DNA of 64,000 bases from Bacillus cabrialesii (GTDB lineage: Bacteria > Bacillota > Bacilli > Bacillales > Bacillaceae): NCBI RefSeq assembly GCF_004124315.2, contig NZ_CP096889.1, forward strand, positions 742,001-806,000, in the 5' to 3' direction. The translations under genes and the position numbers were made by a program. The notes under the pieces were generated by a model. The model worked only from the letters and a program-made list of their open reading frames with translations. It made no database searches and was not told the DNA's origin. Shown here one piece after another: positions 1 through 9,317 of the stretch. The number at the start of each line of letters is the position of its first letter. Within the stretch, counting starts at the first letter, position 1.

Positions 1-1
1 T

Positions 2-730
2 TTCCAAAGCCAGATGCCTGAAACTGTCGGACCTGTGCGGAGCGCGCGGGAATATTTCGTCACTCTCAGCAATGGCTTTGACAGTATATTTGTCCATCAC
101 GGCTGGAGTCCCGGCGCCAAAGAGCAGCTGGAATCCGGAGCTGCCGATTATATGAACGGATTGGATTTTGACGGAAGCTTATTTTGGAGAGCTGATTTCA
201 GCAAACCGCCCCATAATTCCTACACGTCTTATGATTACATAAAAAAGGCGGCGGAACAAAAGGGATATGAGCTGAAGCGGAAAACAGATCCGCTGCTGTT
301 TCAAACATCAGAAGCAAAACCTGCAAATGAATCTTACAATGTTCGGGTAGATTATGGGACAAAGAACGTTACAAATCTTGTCGAATATAACTATGATAAA
401 AAAGCTGAAGCTTATACTAGAAGCTCTGATGGTGTCATAACGACAGACCGGGAAACCGGAAAGCCGGTTGCAATGCAAAATATTTTCATTGTTGAAGCCA
501 GCCATCATATTATTGATCAAGATGGAAGGCGGGACATCGACCTGGAATCAGGGGGTAAAGGTCTGTTGTTTCAGCACGGAAACGTCATTGAAACAGACTG
601 GAAACAAGTAAACGGAAGAATTGTGCCGGTGAAAGACGGCAAATGGCTGCCGTTTGTGCCAGGAAAGACTTGGATTAATATCGTGCCTGATCTCGATGCG
701 GCTTCCATTAGTAAAGGAGAAGGTGTGTAA
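2..730 (+). CDS. yerB: YerB, DUF3048 lipoprotein (5' end outside window)
   Basis: The reading frame is open from base 2, so the signal peptide and N-terminal part lie upstream of the window. The visible 242 residues carry the DUF3048 signature GPVRSAREYF near the start and the C-terminal segment rich in aromatic and Gly-Asp turns (PFVPGKTWINIVP) that closes this family. Family members are exported lipoproteins of unknown function, and nothing here assigns a reaction. The stop is followed two bases later by yerC, whose ribosome-binding site lies inside the last yerB codons, so the two genes are probably co-transcribed. Assignment to yerB also rests on synteny with yerC and yerD. Confidence 0.9.
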   Translation, partial: FQSQMPETVGPVRSAREYFVTLSNGFDSIFVHHGWSPGAKEQLESGAADYMNGLDFDGSLFWRADFSKPPHNSYTSYDYIKKAAEQKGYELKRKTDPLLFQTSEAKPANESYNVRVDYGTKNVTNLVEYNYDKKAEAYTRSSDGVITTDRETGKPVAMQNIFIVEASHHIIDQDGRRDIDLESGGKGLLFQHGNVIETDWKQVNGRIVPVKDGKWLPFVPGKTWINIVPDLDAASISKGEGV

Positions 731-732
731 CG

Positions 733-1047
733 ATGCAAATCGATAAATTACGCGGCAAAGAGCTGGACCAGTTATTCAACTCGATCTTATCGCTGAAAGA
801 CCTGGAGGAATGTTACCGGTTCTTCGATGATCTTTGCACAATTAACGAAATTCAATCGCTGGCTCAGCGCCTTGAAGTGGCGCGTATGCTTCGCGAAGGA
901 AACACGTACCATAAGATTGAAACAGAAACAGGCGCTTCCACGGCTACGATTTCCCGTGTGAAACGCTGCTTAAATTACGGAAATGACGCTTATGAAATGG
1001 CGCTTGACCGTGTGAAGGAGACTGAAACTGAGTCTTCTTCTAAATAA
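733..1047 (+). CDS. yerC: YerC, TrpR/YerC-family DNA-binding protein
   Basis: This 104-residue cytoplasmic protein belongs to the YerC/YecD family of the TrpR superfamily. A helix-turn-helix is visible at about residues 55-85 (LEVARMLREGNTYHKIETETGASTATISRVKRCL), with alternating TxATISRV recognition-helix residues. Family members resemble the tryptophan repressor in fold, but the ligand and targets of YerC are not established. The N-terminal 45 residues are acidic and helical, as expected for the dimerisation part. The start follows an AAAGGAGAAGG ribosome-binding site in the end of yerB. A strong hairpin terminator follows directly. Confidence 0.92.
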   Translation: MQIDKLRGKELDQLFNSILSLKDLEECYRFFDDLCTINEIQSLAQRLEVARMLREGNTYHKIETETGASTATISRVKRCLNYGNDAYEMALDRVKETETESSSK

Positions 1048-1051
1048 CAAA

Positions 1052-1086
1052 AAACCGCCCTGCCGTCGGCAAGGGCGGTTTTTTTA
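1052..1086. terminator. Bidirectional intrinsic terminator between yerC and yerD
   Basis: AACCGCCCTGCC and GGCAAGGGCGGTT form a long GC-rich stem with one bulged base, flanked by an A-run on the left and a T-run on the right. It can stop yerC from the left and yerD from the right, because the two genes converge here. Confidence 0.9.
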
Positions 1087-2661
1087 TGAAACAAATTGAT
1101 GAATGAGTTTGTCGATGTCAACGATGCTGCCATCCTCTTTTCGATAGACAACATGCTCTTTTGAAAAACAGGCCGGCGAATTGATCCCGGCTGCGGCTGC
1201 GAGGTTAAACAGTCCCTCGCGCAGTGAAATGACATAGTTGCACACACGATGCTGTTTTTCCTCAACGCTCAGTGCTTTTTGCAGTTTTGGATCTGTTGTC
1301 GCCACACCTGCCGGACACGTGTTGGTGTGGCACACGAGAGCGCGGATGCAGCCGACGGAAAACATCATGCCGCGTGCGATGTTGACAAAATCAGCGCCAA
1401 GGGCTAAGGCGACCGCGATTTTGTCAGGAGTCAGGAGCTTCCCGGAAGCAAAGATTTTCAGGTGTCTGCGCAAGCCGTATTGTCTAAGAAGCGTATCAAC
1501 AATAGGGAGCGCTGTCATAATCGGAAGGCCGACAGTGTCAGCCAGTTCAAAAAAGGAAGCGCCGGTACCGCCTTCACTCCCGTCGATCGTGATAAAATCC
1601 GGATGCTTTCCGCTTTTCTTCATATAAGAAAAGAGCTCGTGTAATTCGTCGGGATGACCTGCGACAAGTTTGATACCGACTGGCTTTTGCCCGACATCTC
1701 TAAGTTTCTCAATAAAATCGAGCATGTCAGGAACGCTTGAAAATTCATGAAAGCGGTTTGGGCTGTCAATCGATTTCCCGGGTTCAACATTCCGTATGTC
1801 TGCCACTTCCTCTGATACCTTGGCGCCATCCACATGGCCGCCGCGGGTCTTGGCTCCTTGCGCCAGCTTTAGCTCAAACGCTTTAATTTGGTCAAGCCTG
1901 CTTTTTCTTTTAAACTCCTCCCATGAAAATTCTCCGTTTCTTTTGCGTACGCCAAAAAGCCCCGGCCCGATTTGGCAAATGATATCGGCGCCGCCCTTTA
2001 AGTGATACTCGGACAATCCCCCTTCACCGGTATTCATCCAAGTGCCGCCTGCCTGATGAAGCCCTTTTGAGAGCGCCGTAATCGCCCGTTCTCCAAGAGA
2101 ACCGTAGCTCATGGCAGACTGGCCGACTAATCCCTTCACATAAAAAGGCTGCTCGCATGTATGCTCGCCGATCACCTGAACATCATCAGGGTGGAGAAAG
2201 TAGGGATCGGCCTTGATGTGCTCGGCATGTTCCTTGCGTTTGAACAGATTGTCAGCATCGGATTTATAGATTTGGGTTTCAATTTTAGGCGTTTGGTTTA
2301 CACGCAATTCTTCTTTTTGTTTCGGAAACAGGGCGTTACGGATATAATAGCCCGGTTTATCAAAATCTCTTACTGATCCAAAGCCCATCATTCTGCTTTT
2401 GTATTTGCCCGAGATGACGGTTTGTTCATATTCCTTTCGGGAAAAGGGCTGCTCCTCATTGTCATTGCTGTATAAATACTGCCTGAGCTCCGGCCCGATT
2501 TTTTCAAGGATATATCGAAACCTTCCGATGACGGGATAGTTGCGGAGGATCGAATGCTCCTGCTGTTTTTCATCTTTTATGTAGATCCAGACAAACAAAA
2601 CGATGGGGATGGCAATGATCCCGATGATAAATGCGATGAGTGCAATGATAATCGTTTCCAT
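1084..2661 (-). CDS. yerD: YerD, glutamate-synthase-like FMN protein
   Basis: This 525-residue protein matches the central FMN-binding domain of the glutamate synthase large subunit. It has an N-terminal membrane segment (about residues 4-26) followed by a TIM-barrel domain with GLVGQSAMSYGSLGERAI near residue 175, the glycine-rich ITIDGSEGGTGASFFEL near 355 and the iron-sulfur-type cluster CIRALVCHTNTCPAGVAT near 440. The amidotransferase domain of true GltB is absent, so it cannot use glutamine as the full enzyme does. Substrate and reaction are unknown. The ATG is preceded by GGGAGGCTGACGG. The gene stands alone and converges on yerC through a shared terminator. Confidence 0.92.
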   Translation of the reverse strand: METIIIALIAFIIGIIAIPIVLFVWIYIKDEKQQEHSILRNYPVIGRFRYILEKIGPELRQYLYSNDNEEQPFSRKEYEQTVISGKYKSRMMGFGSVRDFDKPGYYIRNALFPKQKEELRVNQTPKIETQIYKSDADNLFKRKEHAEHIKADPYFLHPDDVQVIGEHTCEQPFYVKGLVGQSAMSYGSLGERAITALSKGLHQAGGTWMNTGEGGLSEYHLKGGADIICQIGPGLFGVRKRNGEFSWEEFKRKSRLDQIKAFELKLAQGAKTRGGHVDGAKVSEEVADIRNVEPGKSIDSPNRFHEFSSVPDMLDFIEKLRDVGQKPVGIKLVAGHPDELHELFSYMKKSGKHPDFITIDGSEGGTGASFFELADTVGLPIMTALPIVDTLLRQYGLRRHLKIFASGKLLTPDKIAVALALGADFVNIARGMMFSVGCIRALVCHTNTCPAGVATTDPKLQKALSVEEKQHRVCNYVISLREGLFNLAAAAGINSPACFSKEHVVYRKEDGSIVDIDKLIHQFVS

Positions 2662-2896
2662 CCGTCAGCCTCCCTTTTTTTATGTAATCATTTCCACAGT
2701 TGAACGCTTTCCAAACAATAACAGTCTGATCGGAAGAAAATACAGAAATTCTTTTGAGGGACTTACAGCGCAGGCGCTCCCGCATGTCATACGAAGGCTC
2801 TTGAGCGCTCTTTTTTTATGAAAAAAGAATCAAAACACCTTTTTCAGTGAATAACGAGATTAACGGCTTTTTCCGTTTTTCCACGCTATGTGAATT
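2662..2896. other. yerD-pcrB divergent intergenic region
   Basis: This stretch separates yerD (minus) and pcrB (plus). I see no gene in it. It is AT-rich, with GAGCGCTC followed by seven T at about 2800-2817, which could be a weak plus-strand terminator. Apart from the pcrB promoter annotated next, nothing is clear enough to call. Confidence 0.5.
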
Positions 2897-2905
2897 TGTT
2901 ATAAT
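2897..2905 (+). promoter_or_regulatory. Extended -10 promoter for pcrB-pcrA-ligA-yerH
   Basis: TGTTATAAT is a perfect extended -10 element for SigA. No good -35 hexamer lies at 16-18 bases upstream, which fits an extended -10 promoter. The predicted start is about 30 bases before the pcrB start codon. Confidence 0.7.
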
Positions 2906-2942
2906 GTTTAAATGGTAACAAACGAATGGAGGAACGTATGAC

Positions 2943-3629
2943 GTGTACGATGTAACGGAGTGGAAGCATGTCTTTAAACTCGATCCAAATAAAGATTTGC
3001 CTGATGAACAGCTGGAGATTCTTTGTGAATCAGGAACAGATGCGGTCATTATCGGAGGAAGCGATGGTGTGACTGAAGATAATGTCCTTCGGATGATGTC
3101 TAAGGTGAGACGGTTTTTGGTGCCGTGTGTCCTTGAGGTGTCAGCGATTGAAGCGATCGTTCCCGGCTTTGACTTATATTTTATTCCGAGTGTATTAAAT
3201 AGTAAGAATGCCGACTGGATTGTCGGAATGCATCAGAAAGCCATGAAGGAATACGGTGAACTGATGTCAATGGAAGAAATCGTGGCGGAAGGCTACTGCA
3301 TCGCAAATCCTGATTGCAAAGCCGCGGCATTGACTGAAGCGGATGCCGATTTGAGTATTGACGATATTGTCGCCTATGCGCGTGTATCTGAGCTGCTGCA
3401 TCTCCCGATTTTTTATTTAGAATACAGCGGGGTGCTTGGCGACATAGAAGCCGTGAAGAAAACGAAGGCTGTATTGGAAACGTCCACCTTGTTTTACGGC
3501 GGCGGCATCAAGGATGCGGAAACGGCAAAGCAATATGCAGAATATGCCGATGTGATTGTTGTAGGCAATGCGGTGTATGAAGATTTTGACCGGGCTTTGA
3601 AAACAGTAGCGGCTGTGAAAGGCGAGTAG
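2943..3629 (+). CDS. pcrB: PcrB, heptaprenylglyceryl phosphate synthase
   Basis: This 228-residue TIM-barrel prenyltransferase transfers a heptaprenyl chain to sn-glycerol-1-phosphate, giving an archaeal-type ether lipid precursor. The family signature is visible: FKLDPNKDLP near residue 11, GGSDGVTEDNV near 38 for substrate binding, YIPS-type FIPSVLNSKN near 80, and the phosphate-binding FYGGGIKDAETAK near 188. The start is a GTG giving MYDVTEW; GGAGG lies about ten bases upstream. An ATG at 2938 opens a six-codon ORF that overlaps this start. It is the first gene of an operon with pcrA, ligA and yerH, although its lipid role is unrelated to DNA repair. Confidence 0.95.
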   Translation: MYDVTEWKHVFKLDPNKDLPDEQLEILCESGTDAVIIGGSDGVTEDNVLRMMSKVRRFLVPCVLEVSAIEAIVPGFDLYFIPSVLNSKNADWIVGMHQKAMKEYGELMSMEEIVAEGYCIANPDCKAAALTEADADLSIDDIVAYARVSELLHLPIFYLEYSGVLGDIEAVKKTKAVLETSTLFYGGGIKDAETAKQYAEYADVIVVGNAVYEDFDRALKTVAAVKGE

Positions 3630-3690
3630 TAAATTGTACGGATTTGGTTTATGATAGAACATATGTTTTGTATAGGCGGGTGAACGAATT

Positions 3691-5910
3691 TTGAATTATA
3701 TTAGCAATCAATTACTAAGCGGATTAAACCCCGTTCAGCAGGAAGCAGTCAAAACAACGGACGGGCCTCTCTTGCTGATGGCGGGAGCGGGAAGCGGAAA
3801 GACGCGTGTCCTGACACATAGAATCGCTTATTTAATGGCGGAAAAGCATGTGGCGCCGTGGAACATTCTGGCGATCACATTTACAAATAAAGCGGCACGC
3901 GAAATGAAAGAACGTGTGGAGAGCATTCTCGGACCGGGTGCGGACGATATCTGGATTTCCACATTCCACAGCATGTGCGTGCGGATCTTGCGCAGAGATA
4001 TCGACCGGATTGGGATCAACCGCAATTTCTCCATCCTTGATACGGCTGACCAGCTTTCAGTGATCAAGGGGATTTTGAAGGAGCGCAATCTTGATCCGAA
4101 AAAGTTTGACCCAAGAAGCATCCTCGGCACGATCAGCAGCGCGAAAAACGAATTGACCGAACCGGAGGAATTCTCTAAAGTTGCCGGCGGCTACTATGAT
4201 CAGGTCGTCAGCGATGTATACACTGATTATCAGAAGAAGCTTTTGAAAAACCAATCGCTTGATTTTGACGATTTAATTATGACAACGATTAAACTGTTTG
4301 ACCGTGTGCCGGAAGTGCTTGAATTTTATCAGCGCAAATTCCAGTACATCCACGTCGATGAGTATCAAGATACGAACAGAGCCCAATACATGCTCGTGAA
4401 GCAGCTTGCGGAGCGTTTCCAGAACCTTTGCGTTGTCGGGGACTCCGACCAGTCGATCTACAGATGGCGCGGCGCGGATATCGCCAACATTCTTTCTTTT
4501 GAAAAAGATTATCCGAACGCAAGCGTGATTTTGCTCGAACAGAACTACCGTTCAACAAAACGGATTTTGCGCGCAGCCAATGAGGTCATTAAAAACAACT
4601 CTAACCGCAAACCGAAAAATCTGTGGACGGAAAACGATGAGGGCATCAAAATTTCCTATTACCGCGGAGATAATGAGTTCGGCGAAGGACAGTTTGTGGC
4701 CGGTAAAATTCATCAGCTTCACAGCACAGGCAAGCGGAAGCTGTCGGATATCGCCATTTTGTACCGGACAAACGCGCAGTCCCGTGTGATTGAGGAAACA
4801 CTTCTCAAAGCGGGCTTGAACTATAACATTGTCGGCGGCACAAAGTTCTATGACAGAAAAGAAATTAAAGACATTCTCGCGTACCTGCGCCTCGTATCCA
4901 ATCCGGATGACGATATCAGTTTTACGCGCATTGTCAATGTGCCGAAACGCGGAGTCGGCGCGACATCACTTGAAAAAATCGCTTCGTATGCGGCGATGAA
5001 CGGATTGTCCTTTTTCCAAGCGATTCAGCAGGTCGATTTTATCGGCGTCAGCGCCAAGGCGGCCAACGCGCTCGACAGCTTCAGGCAGATGATTGAGAAC
5101 CTGACCAATATGCAGGATTATTTATCCATTACAGAGCTGACAGAAGAAATTCTTGATAAGACGGAATACAGAGAAATGCTGAAGGCTGAGAAATCAATTG
5201 AAGCCCAAAGCCGTTTAGAAAATATCGACGAGTTTCTGTCTGTTACAAAAAACTTTGAACAGAAAAGTGAAGACAAGACACTCGTTGCGTTCTTGACAGA
5301 CTTGGCGCTGATTGCAGATATCGATCAGCTCGACCAGAAGGAGGAAGAGTCAGGCGGCAAGGATGCAATCACGTTAATGACACTGCACGCCGCAAAAGGG
5401 CTTGAATTCCCGGTTGTTTTCTTGATGGGGCTTGAAGAAGGCGTCTTCCCGCACAGCCGTTCATTAATGGAGGAAGCGGAAATGGAAGAAGAACGCCGCC
5501 TTGCTTATGTTGGGATTACAAGGGCGGAGCAGGAGCTTTATCTGACCAACGCCAAAATGCGCACCTTGTTTGGCCGAACAAATATGAACCCGGAATCTCG
5601 CTTTATTGCTGAAATACCGGATGATTTATTGGAAAACCTAAATGAGAAAAAAGAAACGAAAGCGCCGTCTGCGAGAAAAATGCAGCCGAGACGCGGTCCT
5701 GTTTCACGTCCGGTATCCTACGCCAGCAAAACTGGCGGCGACACCTTAAATTGGGCAGTCGGAGATAAAGCGGGCCATAAAAAATGGGGAACAGGAACTG
5801 TCGTCAGTGTGAAAGGCGAAGGAGAAGGGACGGAGCTCGATATTGCCTTCCCGAGCCCTGTTGGCGTGAAACGCCTGTTAGCGGCATTCGCTCCTATTGA
5901 AAAGCAGTAA
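3691..5910 (+). CDS. pcrA: PcrA, UvrD-family ATP-dependent DNA helicase
   Basis: PcrA is a 739-residue 3'-5' superfamily 1 helicase used in repair, rolling-circle plasmid replication, removal of recombinase filaments and resolution of transcription conflicts. The motifs appear in order: Walker A GAGSGKTRVL near residue 31, Ia AITFTNKAAREM near 63, Walker B DEYQDTNRAQ near 222, SDQSIYRWRGAD near 250, QNYRST near 283, the TLHAAKGLEF motif near 565 and GITRAEQELYL near 608. The C-terminal tail after residue 650 ends in the Tudor-like RNA-polymerase-binding fold (GDKAGHKKWGTGTVVSVKG). The start is TTG, giving MNYISNQLLSG, with a weak upstream AGGCGGGTG. Confidence 0.97.
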   Translation: MNYISNQLLSGLNPVQQEAVKTTDGPLLLMAGAGSGKTRVLTHRIAYLMAEKHVAPWNILAITFTNKAAREMKERVESILGPGADDIWISTFHSMCVRILRRDIDRIGINRNFSILDTADQLSVIKGILKERNLDPKKFDPRSILGTISSAKNELTEPEEFSKVAGGYYDQVVSDVYTDYQKKLLKNQSLDFDDLIMTTIKLFDRVPEVLEFYQRKFQYIHVDEYQDTNRAQYMLVKQLAERFQNLCVVGDSDQSIYRWRGADIANILSFEKDYPNASVILLEQNYRSTKRILRAANEVIKNNSNRKPKNLWTENDEGIKISYYRGDNEFGEGQFVAGKIHQLHSTGKRKLSDIAILYRTNAQSRVIEETLLKAGLNYNIVGGTKFYDRKEIKDILAYLRLVSNPDDDISFTRIVNVPKRGVGATSLEKIASYAAMNGLSFFQAIQQVDFIGVSAKAANALDSFRQMIENLTNMQDYLSITELTEEILDKTEYREMLKAEKSIEAQSRLENIDEFLSVTKNFEQKSEDKTLVAFLTDLALIADIDQLDQKEEESGGKDAITLMTLHAAKGLEFPVVFLMGLEEGVFPHSRSLMEEAEMEEERRLAYVGITRAEQELYLTNAKMRTLFGRTNMNPESRFIAEIPDDLLENLNEKKETKAPSARKMQPRRGPVSRPVSYASKTGGDTLNWAVGDKAGHKKWGTGTVVSVKGEGEGTELDIAFPSPVGVKRLLAAFAPIEKQ

Positions 5911-5933
5911 TTGATGAGGAAAGGAAGAAGCAG

Positions 5934-7940
5934 ATGGACAAAGAAACAGCGAAGCAGCGGGCAGACGAACTGCGCCGCACCATCAACAAGTATAGCTATG
6001 AATATTACACCTTAGATGAACCGAGCGTCCCTGATGCCGAATACGACAGATTGATGCAGGAGCTGATTGCGATCGAGGAGGAGCATCCAGACCTCAGAAC
6101 GCCTGACTCTCCTACGCAGCGTGTCGGCGGTGCGGTGCTAGAAGCGTTTCAGAAAGTCACCCACGGCACGCCGATGCTCAGTCTGGGCAACGCCTTTAAC
6201 GCCGATGATCTCCGTGATTTCGACCGCCGGGTGCGCCAGGCCGTCGGCGATGATGTGGCGTATAATGTGGAGCTGAAAATAGACGGTCTTGCTGTTTCTC
6301 TCCGTTATGAAGACGGCTATTTTCTCAGAGGGGCCACAAGGGGTGACGGAACGACGGGAGAGGATATTACGGAGAACCTGAAGACGATCCGCAATATTCC
6401 GCTCAAAATGAAACGTGATCTGTCAATCGAGGTGCGCGGCGAGGCGTATATGCCGAAGCGTTCGTTTGAAGCGCTCAACGAGGAACGGATTAAAAATGAA
6501 GAAGAACCGTTCGCCAATCCGCGAAATGCAGCCGCGGGATCACTCAGACAGCTCGATCCGAAAATTGCGGCGAAACGAAACCTCGATATCTTCGTCTACA
6601 GTATAGCGGAGCTTGACGAGATGGGTGTGGAGACGCAAAGCCAGGGGCTTGATTTTCTCGACGAAATCGGATTTAAAACGAACCAGGAACGGAAAAAATG
6701 CGGCAGCATTGAAGAAGTCATTGCGCTGATCGATGAGTTTCAGGCGAAGCGCGCTGACCTTCCGTATGAAATTGACGGCATCGTCATTAAGGTGGATTCC
6801 CTTGATCAGCAGGAGGAGCTCGGTTTCACGGCGAAAAGCCCGCGCTGGGCGATCGCGTATAAATTTCCTGCTGAAGAGGTCGTAACAAAGCTTCTCGATA
6901 TTGAATTAAATGTCGGCAGAACGGGTGTGATTACGCCGACTGCGGTTTTGGAGCCGGTAAAAGTTGCCGGCACAACGGTCTCAAGAGCATCCCTTCACAA
7001 CGAAGATTTAATTAGAGAAAAGGATATTCGGATCTTCGATAAGGTCGTTGTCAAAAAAGCGGGCGATATCATTCCGGAAGTCGTGAACGTCCTTGTAGAA
7101 CAGCGCATAGGAGAAGAAAAGGAATTCAGCATGCCGACAGAATGCCCTGAATGCGGCAGTGAGCTCGTCCGTATTGAAGGAGAAGTGGCACTCCGCTGCA
7201 TTAACCCTGAATGCCCGGCGCAAATCCGGGAGGGGCTGATTCATTTTGTTTCCCGCAACGCCATGAACATTGACGGGCTTGGCGAACGAGTCATCACACA
7301 GCTGTTTGAGGAGAGCCTTGTCCGCAATGTGGCCGATTTGTATAAGCTGACGAAGGAACAGGTCATCCAGCTCGAACGAATGGGCGAAAAGTCCACTGAA
7401 AACCTGATCAGCTCCATCCAAAAATCAAAAGAAAATTCGTTAGAGCGCTTGCTGTTCGGACTCGGCATCCGCTTTATCGGATCAAAGGCAGCAAAAACAC
7501 TCGCCATGCATTTTGAAAGCCTGGAAAACCTGAAAAAAGCCTCAAAAGAGGAGCTTCTTGCAATCGATGAAATTGGTGAAAAAATGGCTGACGCGGTCAT
7601 CACCTATTTTCATAAAGAAGAAATGCTTGAACTCCTTGATGAACTTCAGGAGCTGGGCGTAAACACACTCTACAAAGGCCCGAAAAAAGTTAAAGCAGAG
7701 GATAGCGATTCTTACTTTGCGGGTAAAACAATTGTTCTGACAGGAAAGCTGGAACAACTGTCACGAAACGATGCCAAAGCGCAAATCGAAGCGCTAGGCG
7801 GCAAGCTGACTGGCAGCGTCAGCAAAAACACAGACTTGGTCATCGCCGGAGAAGCGGCGGGAAGCAAGCTGACAAAAGCGCAAGAGCTGAACATAGAAGT
7901 ATGGAATGAAGAGCAGTTAATGGGAGAGCTAAAGAAATAA
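5934..7940 (+). CDS. ligA: LigA, NAD+-dependent DNA ligase
   Basis: This 668-residue protein is the essential ligase that seals nicks in replication and repair using NAD+. It shows the N-terminal Ia domain (YYTLDEPSVPDAEYDRL), the adenylation motif VELKIDGLAVSLRYE near residue 112 with the catalytic lysine, the OB fold, a four-cysteine zinc finger (CPECGSELVRIEG...CINPECPAQ) near 405-430, helix-hairpin-helix repeats, and a C-terminal BRCT domain (FAGKTIVLTGKLEQLSR). Length is typical. The ATG follows GGAAAGGAAG, 23 bases after pcrA, consistent with coupled transcription of the two DNA-metabolism enzymes. Confidence 0.97.
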   Translation: MDKETAKQRADELRRTINKYSYEYYTLDEPSVPDAEYDRLMQELIAIEEEHPDLRTPDSPTQRVGGAVLEAFQKVTHGTPMLSLGNAFNADDLRDFDRRVRQAVGDDVAYNVELKIDGLAVSLRYEDGYFLRGATRGDGTTGEDITENLKTIRNIPLKMKRDLSIEVRGEAYMPKRSFEALNEERIKNEEEPFANPRNAAAGSLRQLDPKIAAKRNLDIFVYSIAELDEMGVETQSQGLDFLDEIGFKTNQERKKCGSIEEVIALIDEFQAKRADLPYEIDGIVIKVDSLDQQEELGFTAKSPRWAIAYKFPAEEVVTKLLDIELNVGRTGVITPTAVLEPVKVAGTTVSRASLHNEDLIREKDIRIFDKVVVKKAGDIIPEVVNVLVEQRIGEEKEFSMPTECPECGSELVRIEGEVALRCINPECPAQIREGLIHFVSRNAMNIDGLGERVITQLFEESLVRNVADLYKLTKEQVIQLERMGEKSTENLISSIQKSKENSLERLLFGLGIRFIGSKAAKTLAMHFESLENLKKASKEELLAIDEIGEKMADAVITYFHKEEMLELLDELQELGVNTLYKGPKKVKAEDSDSYFAGKTIVLTGKLEQLSRNDAKAQIEALGGKLTGSVSKNTDLVIAGEAAGSKLTKAQELNIEVWNEEQLMGELKK

Positions 7941-7955
7941 GAGGAGTGTTTTCTA

Positions 7956-9146
7956 TTGAAAAAGACGTTGGTAATGGCGGCAACGGCGGCAGTGTTAATG
8001 CTGTCTGCCTGCTCGTCAGGTTTTGGGGGGAAGAAGGAGGAAGAGATTACGCAAAAGACGGCGAAATCGTCAGAAAAAGCGATTGTCCCGAAATATAATA
8101 TCTCAGACTCCTATTACAAAATGGTGCTGCCGTTTAAGGCGGGAAAAGCGCGCGGCTTAACAACGGAACAGCTGAATACAAGACTTGACATTGATGAATT
8201 TGAAACAGGGCTGATGCGTCTTGCCCAAGATTCTTTCTCGACGGACGATTATCTGTTCCAAGAAGGGCAATATTTAGATGAAGATACAGTATTAAGCTGG
8301 CTGGCACGGAAAAAAACAGGCTCTGATCTGAAAAAAGCCCAAAAAGAAGATAAAAACTTCAAAAATGAAGGCTTGAACCCAGCGCTTCCGAGCTCCGGCT
8401 CAACAGAAGAAAAGAACGAAAGCAGCCCGGTTTATTTAGCGTCCATGCTGGAGCACGATTATTTAGTCAGAAAAGACAAGAATTCTATCCAGCTTGGCGG
8501 CGTGATGGTCGGACTGGCGCTAAACTCCGTGTATTACTATCGTGAAAAAACTGGCGACCCTCAAAAGGAAGTGGAGATTAAGGACAGCACGCTCCGCCAA
8601 CAGGGAGAAAAAATCGCACAGGAGGTCATTAACCGCCTCCGTAAAAAAGATAACCTGAAGAATGTGCCGATCACAGTCGCGCTTTATAAGCAGGCGTCAA
8701 AAACATCGATTGTGCCGGGGAACTTCATCGCCAAAACAGAGGTCAAAGCAGGCTCCACTGAGATCTCAAATTGGGATGACATCAATGAAAAATATGTATT
8801 CTATCCGGCGGATACAACGACAGCAGAGAAATACCCTGATGACACCGAGGTCTTTAAGCGGTTCAAAAACTCAATTGAAGAGTATTTCCCGAACTACACA
8901 GGCGTTGTCGGTACAGCGCTGTATGAAAATGATGAAATGAAGAAAATGAAAATTGACATCCCAATGCAATTTTACGGAAAAAGTGAAGTCGTCGCGTTTA
9001 CCCAGTTCTTAACGGGTGAAGTGATGGATTACTACTCGAAGGGCTCAGTTGATGTCGAAGTCAACATCACGTCCTCTGACGGACAGGAAGCGGTTATTAT
9101 CCGCAATGCCGGAGATAAAGAGCCGACTGTTCATATTTATGACTGA
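7956..9146 (+). CDS. yerH: YerH, CamS-family lipoprotein
   Basis: This 396-residue exported lipoprotein starts at TTG after GAGGAG. It has a signal peptide with lipobox LSAC, so Cys19 should be lipidated. The rest matches the CamS/YerH family, named after the enterococcal sex-pheromone precursor cAM373 (in that system the pheromone is cut from the signal peptide); no conjugation role is implied here. The region after the lipobox is a charged linker, followed by two mixed domains including VVAFTQFLTGEVMDYYSKG near the C-terminus. It is the last gene of the pcrB operon and is followed by a strong terminator. Confidence 0.9.
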   Translation: MKKTLVMAATAAVLMLSACSSGFGGKKEEEITQKTAKSSEKAIVPKYNISDSYYKMVLPFKAGKARGLTTEQLNTRLDIDEFETGLMRLAQDSFSTDDYLFQEGQYLDEDTVLSWLARKKTGSDLKKAQKEDKNFKNEGLNPALPSSGSTEEKNESSPVYLASMLEHDYLVRKDKNSIQLGGVMVGLALNSVYYYREKTGDPQKEVEIKDSTLRQQGEKIAQEVINRLRKKDNLKNVPITVALYKQASKTSIVPGNFIAKTEVKAGSTEISNWDDINEKYVFYPADTTTAEKYPDDTEVFKRFKNSIEEYFPNYTGVVGTALYENDEMKKMKIDIPMQFYGKSEVVAFTQFLTGEVMDYYSKGSVDVEVNITSSDGQEAVIIRNAGDKEPTVHIYD

Positions 9147-9150
9147 TAGA

Positions 9151-9185
9151 AAACCCTTGTGCCAATATGGCACAAGGGTTTTTAT
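9151..9185 (+). terminator. Intrinsic terminator after yerH
   Basis: AAACCCTTGTGCC and GGCACAAGGGTTT form a perfect 13-bp stem with loop AATAT, followed by T residues. It closes the pcrB-pcrA-ligA-yerH operon. Confidence 0.93.
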
Positions 9186-9317
9186 GTTACAATTAACAGG
9201 AAAAGGGAAACTGATTTCCGCTTCTGCCGAAACACAAATCAAGGGGAGGTATGTTGATGCTGGAACTCGTGTGAAAACAATCAATATCAAATCTATCGCA
9301 AGGAAAGGAAGTTAGAC

